DNA of 64,000 nt, taken from contig CM060733.1 in the NCBI GenBank assembly GCA_030704615.1, positions 73,927,907 through 73,991,906 on the forward strand, in the 5' to 3' direction. Source of the DNA: Takakia lepidozioides. Lineage: Eukaryota > Streptophyta > Takakiopsida > Takakiales > Takakiaceae. Positions 10,875 to 19,861 of the stretch are shown here, piece by piece; the first letter of the stretch is position 1, and every line of letters starts with the position of its first letter. Below the pieces are notes generated by a model that saw only the letters and a program-made list of their open reading frames with translations, did no database searches and was not told where the DNA came from. The position numbers and the translations under genes were made by a program.

Positions 10875-13718
10875 TCAGTCCACCCTCACTATGGAGCCCT
10901 GATCTTCAATTGCAGTGGTTTCTGCCTCAAACACTCCCATCTCCTTACGTTCCCGAGTATCAAGTATGCAAGAATCAAGAATGATTTGGGCAATAATTGG
11001 ACCAGACACAATAATCGGAGACTTAGCAGCAGTGCCCTGTAACCTCTCCATCTCGTCCACCAGTCCATTGTACATTAACTCCGCCCAAGCGACATCCTCT
11101 CCCCTCAAAGCTTTCAGGATCTCCTCTGTGAATGACCTGCTCAAATACTGTTGGTTCTGTTTCATGGCAAACAGAACGTTCAATATTTGGCCAACATCCC
11201 TAAGCCATGGGTACTCGGCTTTGGTACAAGCGTAACCTTGAGATTTAAAGAAACTCCCTTCTTGGAACAAATTCCCTATCTGCAATCTTGCCCTGTGCTC
11301 ATCCACATCCACATGTCCTGATGGCAAATCAAACAATTGCTGCAGGTACTGGGGAGTAATTTCTATATCTACTCCCCTCACCTGAGTAACTCCCGTCCGA
11401 GGCTCAAAGTTCAAAAGAAATTGAATCATAAACTGCCGATGATGCAAGGACCAGTCCTTGCGTAGCAGCCCCTTCAATCGCAACTCCCTTAGCAGCTGTA
11501 TTGCCTGCGGTGCTGCAATTGTTTGCTTCTGCAGAATCGTGGTGCTCTTCACCCTGATATCCTCCATTCCCCTCACTCTCTTCATTCTAGACAAACAAAA
11601 AGGCTTTGTTTGAAATAGCTGAAGGAAAGCTTGCAGGGCACAGAGCATGAAGGTATGGTTGGCATAGAATGGAACAGGTAAGTGCGTGTAAGTCTGTGGG
11701 GCTTGCAAGTATCGAGTGAGAGAAAATGTACTCTCAATGCTTCCGTCCTTGCGCCACTGCGTGAGAAGTAAAGCGAGTGTATAATCCGTTACATCTGCCA
11801 TAGCTACAAAACTAGTGCTTTGATTGCCCCTGTCGTCGAGACCTTGGCTATTCAGAGCCACCCCGACTCTTCCGCTCATAACACTTCCTATTTCTTGTTC
11901 TTGTTTCTTGGAGGGAACCACCTGCATGTAATTCACACTCCTGATAGGCTGTGGACTGCTTAGGTAATTTCTTAATTCCACCCCCTTCCATGGACATTCC
12001 CACCTGGAATATCCAGTAGGACAGCACATGTGGCATAGGTTTCCCTTTTTTGTACTCGGAAAGGGTTCCATTACCCTTACACTGAATGCATTAATGGGCC
12101 CACAATTAGTATTAGCTACTGTACCGGGTAGGTACTTTGACGGCCCAATTTGTCTGTTTGTATAATGAGACCTTTTGTTGCAATTGATGCAGTGCGGTGT
12201 GCCACGCCTTAGTGGCCACGTGTCCATTTCAAAACAGGCCCCCGACTTCCCCTCTCCGCGTGGCATATTCTCCAAGTTTGACTTCCAAACTTCCTCTTCA
12301 CATAATGGCCATTTTTTAAACGTTAATTTGCGTCCACCTGTCACTGACCCTATGGACTGTGGAATCTGTATGGGCTGTGTTGGGCTGTGACAGGCTGTGT
12401 GGCACTGTGGTGGGCTGTGATAGGCTGTGTCACACTGTGATGGGCTGTGATAGGCTGTGCGACACTGTGATGGGCTGTGATAGGCTGTGTGACACTGTGA
12501 TGGGCTGTGATAAGCTGTGTCACGCTTGGACTTCCCGCCCTGGTCATACACGCTCGGCTTAACGACAAGTGCTCTATACTCCGTTGGTATCACTGGCGCA
12601 GCACGTGACTGCTTTTGCGTTTCAACATGCAAATCGTGCTGCAATGGTTTGTCATGGATACCACTGTACCCCTTCAACTTATTGGCATTGACTCTTCCCA
12701 GCATCTCTTTGTTAATGGTTTGTAACATGGCGGTGTTGTTATCATATGTCTTCTGTATGACATAAGGTCCTTTCCATGGTGATTTAAGCTTAGAAGCTTT
12801 AATCTTCCCCTTCTTCTGCAACCAGAGAACCAAATTTCCTGGCTTAAAAGTCTTCAATTTGCCTTCATCAAACTGTTCCTTCCTCTTCATCTGAATTATG
12901 GTCATGTTATCAGCTGCATCAGCACGTACTTCTTCCACATGGTATAATTCATGTTTCCTGACCTTAATCGAATCTTCCAATTCCATTCTCTTTCCCCATT
13001 CAGTTCTCATGGTAGGTAACAAGAATTCCACTGGAAGTAAAGCTTCCATACCATAAACTAATTGGAATGGTGTATACTTAGTGGTGACTTTATATGAAGT
13101 CTTGTATGACCACAAAGCTGTCAGCAGCTTTGTATCCCAATCCGTTCTGTTTGCATTGACTATCTTAGCCAAGATAGTACATAGTATTTTGTTGGTAGCC
13201 TCTGCCTGCCCATTACCCTGTGGGTAATATGTTGTACTCTTCCTATGCACAATCATAAACTCTTTAGTCAATATTTCAATGGTCTCATTAATGAAGTGAT
13301 TTCCCTGGTCACTGATAAATTCCAGGGGACAGCCAAATCGTGTAAGTATGTTCTCATATAGGAACCTTGCTGTGGACTTGGCTGTATTGTCCCTCAGAGC
13401 TTTAGCTTCCACCCACTTCGTAGTATAATCAGTGGCTGTAATTATGTACTTGTTCTGTGTATTCTTGGCCGGTGGGTTAATTGGTCCAACGAAGTCTAAT
13501 CCCCATTTCTGAAATGGTTCAGTAAGCATCGTAGGATGCAAAGCCATCTTCCCAAATCTTTGCAAAGGTCCTAGCCTCTGACATTCATCACAACTCTGAC
13601 AATACTTGTGTACATCTCTGAACAAAGTAGGCCACCAGTAACCTGCCAGTAGTATCTTCCTACTGGTAGTCTCTTCTCCAAAATGTCCTCCAGCCACTCC
13701 TTTATGAACTTCCTCCAA
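10875..13718 (-). CDS. Ty3/gypsy integrase fused in frame to an extra ORF
   Basis: The 947-codon frame starts with integrase. An H-x-H plus C-x2-C (YCQSCDEC) zinc module is followed by a D75, D137, E173 triad (LDFVGP, FISDQGN, NGQAEATNK) with 35 residues between the last two, as in retroviral-type integrases. Integrase ends near residue 360 (GYSGIHDKPLQHD). The frame continues without a stop into VETQKQ, four to five 10-residue repeats of the SPSQCHTAYH type, a knuckle-like CINCNKRSHY, a CHMCCPTGY variant knuckle (His changed to Tyr) and the VRGVDIEITPQYL section. Integrase inserts the element cDNA into host DNA; the added part is uncharacterised. The N-terminus shown is the second of two tandem integrase copies. 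A real Pol would begin further upstream. Confidence 0.75.
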   Translation of the reverse strand: MEEVHKGVAGGHFGEETTSRKILLAGYWWPTLFRDVHKYCQSCDECQRLGPLQRFGKMALHPTMLTEPFQKWGLDFVGPINPPAKNTQNKYIITATDYTTKWVEAKALRDNTAKSTARFLYENILTRFGCPLEFISDQGNHFINETIEILTKEFMIVHRKSTTYYPQGNGQAEATNKILCTILAKIVNANRTDWDTKLLTALWSYKTSYKVTTKYTPFQLVYGMEALLPVEFLLPTMRTEWGKRMELEDSIKVRKHELYHVEEVRADAADNMTIIQMKRKEQFDEGKLKTFKPGNLVLWLQKKGKIKASKLKSPWKGPYVIQKTYDNNTAMLQTINKEMLGRVNANKLKGYSGIHDKPLQHDLHVETQKQSRAAPVIPTEYRALVVKPSVYDQGGKSKRDTAYHSPSQCHTAYHSPSQCRTAYHSPSQCDTAYHSPPQCHTACHSPTQPIQIPQSIGSVTGGRKLTFKKWPLCEEEVWKSNLENMPRGEGKSGACFEMDTWPLRRGTPHCINCNKRSHYTNRQIGPSKYLPGTVANTNCGPINAFSVRVMEPFPSTKKGNLCHMCCPTGYSRWECPWKGVELRNYLSSPQPIRSVNYMQVVPSKKQEQEIGSVMSGRVGVALNSQGLDDRGNQSTSFVAMADVTDYTLALLLTQWRKDGSIESTFSLTRYLQAPQTYTHLPVPFYANHTFMLCALQAFLQLFQTKPFCLSRMKRVRGMEDIRVKSTTILQKQTIAAPQAIQLLRELRLKGLLRKDWSLHHRQFMIQFLLNFEPRTGVTQVRGVDIEITPQYLQQLFDLPSGHVDVDEHRARLQIGNLFQEGSFFKSQGYACTKAEYPWLRDVGQILNVLFAMKQNQQYLSRSFTEEILKALRGEDVAWAELMYNGLVDEMERLQGTAAKSPIIVSGPIIAQIILDSCILDTRERKEMGVFEAETTAIEDQGSIVRVD
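12360..12535 (+). repeat. In-frame 30-bp minisatellite within the extra ORF
   Basis: Units of 30 bp (for example GGGCTGTGATAGGCTGTG followed by a CACACTGTGAT-type block) are repeated about four times. Because 30 is a multiple of three, the minus strand encodes 10-residue repeats, SPSQCHTAYH, without shifting frame. The same units lie in the element LTR. Confidence 0.8.
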
Positions 13719-14490
13719 AACTTTATTTACTTAATCTTGCAATTCCATTCTCTTTCCCCATTCCGTTCTCATGGTAGGTAACAGGAATTCCTCTGGAAGT
13801 AAAGCTTCCATACCATAAACTAATTGGAATGGTGTATACTTAGTGGTGACTTTATATGAAGTCATGTATGACCACAAAGCTGTCAGCAGCTTTGTATCCC
13901 AATCCGTTCTGTTTGCGTTGACTATCTTAGCCAAGATAGTACATAGTATTTTGTTGGTAGCCTCTGCCTGCCCATTACCCTGTGGGTAATATGTTGTACT
14001 CTTCCTATGCACAATCATGAACTCTTTAGTCAATAATTCAATGGTCTCATTAATGAAATGACTTCCGTGATCACTGATAAATTCCAAGGGACAGCCAAAT
14101 CGTGTAAGTATGTTCTCATACAGGAACCTTGCTGTGGACTTGGCTGTGTTGTCCTCAAAGCTTTAGCTTCCACCCACTTCATAGTATAATCAGTGGCTGT
14201 AATTATGTACATGTTCTGTGTATTCTTGGCTGGTGGGTTAATTGGTCCAACAAAGTCTAGTCCCCATTTCTGAAATGGTTCCGTAGGCATTGTAGGATGC
14301 AAAGCCATATTCCCAGATCTCTGCAAAGGTCCTTGCCTCTGACATTCATCACAACTCTGACAATACTTGTGTACATCTTTGAACAAAGTAGGCCACCAGT
14401 AACCTGCCAGTAGTATCTTCCTACTGGTAGTCTCTTCTCCAAAATGACCTCCAGCCACTCATTTATGAACTTCCTTCAAAACTTTATTTA
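12981..14490 (-). repeat. 762-bp in-frame tandem duplication of integrase
   Basis: Sequence 12981-13730 repeats at 13743-14490. The offset is 762 bp at the left end (TTCCATTCTC at 12981 and 13743) and 761 bp at the right end. The difference comes from one base lost in the right-hand copy near 14152. 762 is 254 codons, so the duplication was in frame. The right copy has decayed and the left copy is open. Confidence 0.85.
13731..14458 (-). pseudogene. Upstream integrase duplicate, frameshifted
   Basis: Two frames (14458-14030 and 14087-13731) together match the integrase of the neighbouring copy up to MEL-D. A nonsense change (TGA, where the intact copy has GGA) separates it from RT/RNase H at 14459. 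A missing C near 14152 (TGTCCTCAAAG here, TGTCCCTCAGAG in the other copy) shifts the frame after VEAKALR. The duplicate therefore cannot give active integrase. Confidence 0.8.
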
Positions 14491-15952
14491 CTTCATGGTG
14501 GTACAAGCATCGCTTCAGCACTCCATCTGGTCCTAGCTTATACATTCTGCTCCCTACCATAGTGTAAGGTAGAGCCTTGATAGCAATTCTCTTTCTCTGC
14601 TCCTTTCCATAACTTGGTGGGCACTGACCATGAGCAAGGTAGTATCTGATTGGCCACTGCCAATCTAACCAATCATCTGCACTTCCCTGCACCTCCACTG
14701 CAAATAGACTCGCATTTGGTAATTGATCATCTACTCCCGTGGCTGGTTCTCCTGTTGATAACCGTGACAAGTGATCCGCCACAAGATGCAGCCTCCCAGG
14801 CTTGTAAACAACCTCGAACTCAAACTCGTGCAATCTTCTGCTTATCAGAGGTTTGTTTACCAGGTATATCAGAGCCTGGTGATCCACATAGAACATAAAC
14901 TTCTTGCCCAACAGGTAATGCCTGAATTTCTTCACTGCATAGATCATTGCCAATGCTTCTCTTTCCGTTGTGCTATAATTTCTTTCAGCATTGTTCATCA
15001 ATCGGCGAGCATAGTACACAGGTGAATCTATCCTTCCTGTAACATTTTGGGCTAACACTACTCCCAGTGCTTCTCCTGAAGCATCAGAGTGAACATGAAA
15101 TATTTCCTGCCAGTGAGGATTAATCAGCACAGGTGTAGTTGTTACTGACAATGTAATTTCCTCAAAAGCCTGTTGACATTCAGGTGTCCATGCAAACACT
15201 GCATCTTTCTTCAGAAGTTTGCTCAATGGTGCTGCTATCTGTGCATACCGTCTGACAAATCTTCTGTAATAGCTGGTTTGTCCCAGGAATCTCCTTAGAC
15301 TCTTAGCATTTACTAGAGGTGGAGAGGCTTTAATGGCCTCTGTCTTTCTGGGATCCACAAGAAGTCCCTTCTTGCACACAATGTGTCCCAACAGCACCCC
15401 TGAGTTCACACAGAAAGTACATTTCTCCGGATTCAGGCCCAGACCTCTCATTCTGCATCTGGCCAGACATAACTCCAATTTATGCAAGTGCTCATTCTTA
15501 GAGCTGTACACACAGAAATCATCCAAGAACACCTGCATGAAATCATCCAGATACTCATGAAAATATTCATTTATCACTCTCTGAAAGGTTGCTGGTGCAT
15601 TACAAAGTCCAAAGGGCATGACTTTGTATGCATAAGCACCCCAGACTGTGATGAAAGCTGTCTTTCCCTGGTCTTCTTCTGCCACTTGCACTTGATTATA
15701 ACCACTGAAGCCATCCACGAATGAGTACATCTCATGGCCTGCCACAGTGTCCAATACTGCTTCTGTGAATGGCAAGGGAAATGGATCTTTCTTCGTGCAA
15801 GCATTCAACTTCTTATAGTTCACACAAACTCTCAGTTTACCATTCTTCTTGGGAACTATCACAATGGGTGACAACCAAGTTGTATACTCTATTGGGTATA
15901 TAAACTTAGCCTCAGCCAACTTCTTTGATCTCTTCTCCAACCTTCTGTGCAT
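14459..15952 (-). CDS. Ty3/gypsy reverse transcriptase and RNase H
   Basis: The 497-codon frame has the usual RT blocks: LRVCVNYKKLN, then FVDGFSGYNQV, VMPFGLCNAPATFQR and the catalytic FLDD box (MQVFLDDFCVYS), followed by LLGHIV. RNase H follows (HSDASGEALGVVLAQ, TEREALAMIYAVKKF, YVDHQAL). The FLDD box replaces the commoner Y-V/I-DD. The frame overlaps the protease frame by about 40 bases in another phase (shift near 15925) and ends at the TGA before the integrase duplicate. The product copies element RNA to DNA in cytoplasmic particles. Confidence 0.9.
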   Translation of the reverse strand: MHRRLEKRSKKLAEAKFIYPIEYTTWLSPIVIVPKKNGKLRVCVNYKKLNACTKKDPFPLPFTEAVLDTVAGHEMYSFVDGFSGYNQVQVAEEDQGKTAFITVWGAYAYKVMPFGLCNAPATFQRVINEYFHEYLDDFMQVFLDDFCVYSSKNEHLHKLELCLARCRMRGLGLNPEKCTFCVNSGVLLGHIVCKKGLLVDPRKTEAIKASPPLVNAKSLRRFLGQTSYYRRFVRRYAQIAAPLSKLLKKDAVFAWTPECQQAFEEITLSVTTTPVLINPHWQEIFHVHSDASGEALGVVLAQNVTGRIDSPVYYARRLMNNAERNYSTTEREALAMIYAVKKFRHYLLGKKFMFYVDHQALIYLVNKPLISRRLHEFEFEVVYKPGRLHLVADHLSRLSTGEPATGVDDQLPNASLFAVEVQGSADDWLDWQWPIRYYLAHGQCPPSYGKEQRKRIAIKALPYTMVGSRMYKLGPDGVLKRCLYHHEVNKVLKEVHK

Positions 15953-17741
15953 AGTTGGGATTCATTCTGTACCTTGCCTGCTTGATTGGTACTGACCCTG
16001 GTTCCAGTTCAATCTTATGCTGACAAATTTCAGGTGGTATCCCTTTTAGATCCTCGTAGCTCCAAGCAAATACATCTCTGTATTTGATGAACAAACTCTT
16101 AGCTTCTTCAAAGAATTCTGGCTCCAAATCAGCTCCTACCTTCACCATCCTCGGTTCCTCTTCAGTTCCTACATTCACTTCCTTCACTTGCTCATCAGCT
16201 GTGATTGTCCAACCAGTCACCACTTCATCCTGTAAACTCACAGTGGCTGGTTCCTCTAGGATTTCCATTTCTCCTTCTCTTTCTTCATAGAAATGTGATG
16301 GGTAAATGCTGGTTTCCTCTTCAGTTGGTGTTGCTGTCACTACACCACAGCAGATACCTTTCAAACAACTTAGGCTTTCCAGCCGCATCTCTGCAACCTG
16401 CTCCCACTCTGGGTGTGCAGCAAATAGGGTAGCTTCCTGCTCCTCATCCAATCCTCCTTTCCAGTCATACTCTCTGACTCCTCGAGGTCTTCTTGTAGCA
16501 GGTAATCTACTAGATTTCTTTGTGGTAATTTGTATCTCGTGTATCCCATTATGCACGGTTAGTAACTGAGAATTCCAGTCATGGAATACCCTGGCCTGTT
16601 TCAGCCACGGACGTCCCAATAATAAGGAGTAAGCCTCCATGACTTCATCCATTTTCAACACAGTTACTGTGATCATAAAGATCATCTTCTGTATCTGTAT
16701 CTTAACTCCTCTTATTAATCCCAATGGTTGTACACTTCTTTGATCTGCCATTGTTACTGTAAATGGGGCTGGTTTCATGTTAGTTAGACCAAGCTTCTTC
16801 CTTAATTGGTCTGTCATGATATTTACTCCAGAACCACCATCTATCAGTACATCAGTTAGTTCTGTGCTTCCAATTCTCAATTGGATTACTTGCATAGAAT
16901 CATCAAAGTCCATGACTGTTTCTCGCCCTTCCGGCTTCACATTATAACTGGTCACCTTGCTGTTCAGGTCTGTGTTTCCTGTCTCCTGGGCAATTCGATT
17001 GATTGCTTGATATAGCCTGTGTCTACAATAAGGTGCCACGGCCAATAGCTGTCCAATGGTAATCTCTGCTTTGGTCTGGCATATTACTTCAGCCAAAGTC
17101 CCTTCATTACTTTGCATGTCTGCAACTTCTTTCTTCCTTTCATCCTCACTCCCTTCTTCTTCTCCATCAGAATCAGAGGAATCTGCCACAGGAATATCGG
17201 TACTCTTATGCATTTCCCTTATGGTATCTGCCATTTCCTTGTGCAGTTCCTTCTCATCTCTCCAAGCCTCATCATCTTCAGGCATATCACTGCCATCTTC
17301 ATTATCATCATCTTCCTCAACTACTGGAGGTATTAGTTTGGCTTTGCTTCTTGTTACTATCATTGTACTTACTTCTGGTACAACACATGGCCTAACCATG
17401 TGAGCTGCCACCACTGGGCCCTCATTCACAGGAGCTCTCATCTCATTCTGGTGTCTTATCCAGAATGAACAGGCTGCCTTGCGATGTCCTGGCTGATTAC
17501 AATAGTAACACAGTTCTTCACCATTGGGTCCTCGCCCTTGGTCTGCTCTTGGATTATTTCTGTAATCCTGATTCCCTGGCTGGTAATTCCCCCTTGGATT
17601 ACCCTGATAGTTGCCTCTGGAATTTCCTTGGTAATTCCCTCTTGAATTACCTCTCCCTTCCATGCCATTGTTATAACCACCAGGCCTACCATAGTGGTCC
17701 TGATCACTGTTTCTTCTTGGCTGGGGCTGCACTTGATGCAC
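15912..17741 (-). CDS. Ty3/gypsy protease region with RG-rich linker and third zinc knuckle
   Basis: The 609-codon frame starts with Arg-Gly-Asn-Tyr repeats (RGNYQGNSRGNYQG), a zinc knuckle CYYCNQPGHRKAAC, an acidic stretch, then a retropepsin-like site VLIDGGSGVNIM with Asp-Gly-Gly in place of Asp-Thr/Ser-Gly. It ends with the leading edge of RT (DVFAWSYEDLKGIPPE, KQARYRMNP). It lies in the same frame as gag, from which only one TAA (17748-17750) separates it. That fits either stop readthrough or removal of the stop by splicing. The unusual GG after the catalytic Asp may be lineage-typical or a defect; I cannot tell. Confidence 0.8.
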   Translation of the reverse strand: MHQVQPQPRRNSDQDHYGRPGGYNNGMEGRGNSRGNYQGNSRGNYQGNPRGNYQPGNQDYRNNPRADQGRGPNGEELCYYCNQPGHRKAACSFWIRHQNEMRAPVNEGPVVAAHMVRPCVVPEVSTMIVTRSKAKLIPPVVEEDDDNEDGSDMPEDDEAWRDEKELHKEMADTIREMHKSTDIPVADSSDSDGEEEGSEDERKKEVADMQSNEGTLAEVICQTKAEITIGQLLAVAPYCRHRLYQAINRIAQETGNTDLNSKVTSYNVKPEGRETVMDFDDSMQVIQLRIGSTELTDVLIDGGSGVNIMTDQLRKKLGLTNMKPAPFTVTMADQRSVQPLGLIRGVKIQIQKMIFMITVTVLKMDEVMEAYSLLLGRPWLKQARVFHDWNSQLLTVHNGIHEIQITTKKSSRLPATRRPRGVREYDWKGGLDEEQEATLFAAHPEWEQVAEMRLESLSCLKGICCGVVTATPTEEETSIYPSHFYEEREGEMEILEEPATVSLQDEVVTGWTITADEQVKEVNVGTEEEPRMVKVGADLEPEFFEEAKSLFIKYRDVFAWSYEDLKGIPPEICQHKIELEPGSVPIKQARYRMNPNYAQKVGEEIKEVG

Positions 17742-17747
17742 CCTTAC

Positions 17748-19715
17748 TTACCTAGGTTCTCTAGCTGCTGTCCTTCTGTTGTAGTAACAATTCTCAGTAG
17801 AATGGTTATCCATCTTACAGATAGTACAGTGTTTCTCCTTCATGTGGCATTCAGTGGTGGTATGGCCTTCATTTTGGCACTTTGCACACCAAACACCCTT
17901 CCTCCAATGCGTTGCAGCCTCTCTGGCATACTTCTTCAAGATTTCTTCTAATCTTTTCTCATAGTTATCCCTCTTCAACTTCTCCTTTCTCTTACTCTTC
18001 CTTTTCAGTTCTTGCTCTTCTTCTTCATTTGACTCATCCTCAGAGTCCTCATCATCCCTTTTCTCTCTCCTGAGCATTCCCAATTGCTCAATTCTGTTTG
18101 CTGTTTCAAATGCCTCCTCCACTGTATTATGGGGTAACATATCCACTTTCTTCTGCAACTCTGGTCTTAGTCCACTCACAAACCAAGTCTTCTGTAAACC
18201 TGGTGCTGGTGCAGCAGCCAGCTTTTTCATCATCAATTCCATTTTTTCCATACACTCCTCAACAGTTTCATGCTTCTTTTGCTTTAACTGTTGTAAACTT
18301 CCATACACTTCATCCTCAGTTTTACTTGTCCTGAATCTATTTCGGAATGCTGTATTCAAGCCATTCCAGGTTAGGAAATGATTATCAGGGAATCTTGCAT
18401 ACCATTCACTTCCTTTCTTGATAAGTGAACAAGGAAACAATCTCATCTTGGCATCATCGCCATTCTCATTGTTCACTATACACATGTGCTCAAATTGGCT
18501 AATGTGTACATCGGGATCCCCTTTTCCTGAATATATTGGAAAAGGTGGTTTTGCCCGTGTTGGTTGTAACGCCATCTGTGGCCCTACCCTCTGCCCACTG
18601 ACAGGTGCTGGCACCCTTGCTGGTGCTGGTCCTTGAGGACCTGTTGTAGTTGTGGTGGATCTTCCACCAAGTGGTGGCCCCTGAGCACTCCTTGCTACTG
18701 GCCCCACGATATTCACAGTATTCCCAGCTCCAGTTGCACTACTTCCCACACTCCCTGTCCCCCTAGAGCCAGATCCAGGCAGCCCGCCTGATCCCCCTGA
18801 GCCGACACCTTCGTTGGCCTGTGATCTAAGTGCTCCACTTGATCCAGGTCCAACGGGTTGGGATGTCCTGGTTGTAGTCTCAACCTCAGCTGTTGGGTCT
18901 ACTTCTTCATACTCTTCATCTTCCAATTTCTTCTCTCTATTTTCATCCTCCAAGTTCTGCCCTTGGGTTTCTTCTTCACTCATGTAACTCAACTGCAATG
19001 GTGTTGGAGAGTCTGAACTCTCCGTTGGTTCTGCCACATTCTCTCCTCCTTCTTCACCCTCCGCTTCAGAAGCTGGAGTTCCTGCTTTTGGTGTTCCATG
19101 CCAACTCTTATCAAAGATTTCTGTCAAATCTTTTATCCAGGGATGTACCTCAGATCTTTCACCTCGTGCCAATAAGTTGATATTAGCATGTGGATGCCAC
19201 ATCATGTGGTCGTTATTGGCAACCTCTAATTCAATTGCACGGGGAGGCAACCAAGGGACAAACTGCAGATTTTCAGGAGTGGCACCTGCTGCCCTTTCTT
19301 GTTCCACTTGTGAGATTTCTACTTGTTCACAGAATTCTCTCACTGCCTCTTTTTTTTCATCCGGTAAAATCATGTGCCCAAGGATTGGGTGATTACTTAC
19401 AGAAGGGATGAAGTCTTTTTCAGATGTGTTTGCAGATTTCTGCGTGGAGACAGTCTGGTCATCTTCTGGGTTCGCCATTCTAAGAGCTGCCTCAATGGCT
19501 GATCCCTTCTTTTCCCATTGTATCAGCTCCTCGGCATCATCTTCCAGTACCTCAGTCATTTTAGTATTGAATTCCTGGAGCTTCTCCAAGTACCTGCCAT
19601 TCTTATTTGCCATGATGCCAAGTGCAACCCAATTTTCCAAAGCCAAGGTTTCAAGTAATAACACGGGTTTTTCATCACCTGAATTTTCCAAGGCCTCAGT
19701 ATCCATCTTTTGCAT
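17748..19715 (-). CDS. Ty3/gypsy Gag polyprotein
   Basis: ATG at 19715 is preferred (the open frame extends three codons further to a GTG). The protein has an N-terminal helical part, a Gly/Ser/Thr-rich acidic linker, a capsid-type domain (PPFPIYSGKGDPDVHISQFE, WYARFPDNHFLTWNGL, GLRPELQKKV), a Lys/Glu-rich coiled segment, and two zinc knuckles near the C-terminus, CAKCQNEGHTTTEC and CTICKMDNHSTENC (both C-x2-C-x4-H-x4-C). Gag packages the element RNA. The TAA that ends it lies inside a perfect splice-donor match, AG|GTAAGTA (17752-17745 on the minus strand). This is the best-preserved ORF of the element. Confidence 0.9.
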   Translation of the reverse strand: MQKMDTEALENSGDEKPVLLLETLALENWVALGIMANKNGRYLEKLQEFNTKMTEVLEDDAEELIQWEKKGSAIEAALRMANPEDDQTVSTQKSANTSEKDFIPSVSNHPILGHMILPDEKKEAVREFCEQVEISQVEQERAAGATPENLQFVPWLPPRAIELEVANNDHMMWHPHANINLLARGERSEVHPWIKDLTEIFDKSWHGTPKAGTPASEAEGEEGGENVAEPTESSDSPTPLQLSYMSEEETQGQNLEDENREKKLEDEEYEEVDPTAEVETTTRTSQPVGPGSSGALRSQANEGVGSGGSGGLPGSGSRGTGSVGSSATGAGNTVNIVGPVARSAQGPPLGGRSTTTTTGPQGPAPARVPAPVSGQRVGPQMALQPTRAKPPFPIYSGKGDPDVHISQFEHMCIVNNENGDDAKMRLFPCSLIKKGSEWYARFPDNHFLTWNGLNTAFRNRFRTSKTEDEVYGSLQQLKQKKHETVEECMEKMELMMKKLAAAPAPGLQKTWFVSGLRPELQKKVDMLPHNTVEEAFETANRIEQLGMLRREKRDDEDSEDESNEEEEQELKRKSKRKEKLKRDNYEKRLEEILKKYAREAATHWRKGVWCAKCQNEGHTTTECHMKEKHCTICKMDNHSTENCYYNRRTAAREPR

Positions 19716-19861
19716 GGAAGTCACTTGGTGTGACTTGTGCGAGGGTTGCCTGCACAGCAGGAATTGGAGGAGGTAGTGGGGACTGATACCCCAGGGCTAT
19801 GAGGTCCTCATTCCAGCTAGGACCTCCTTTGGTGACTTTCTGTCAAGGCCCCCCGAGAACA

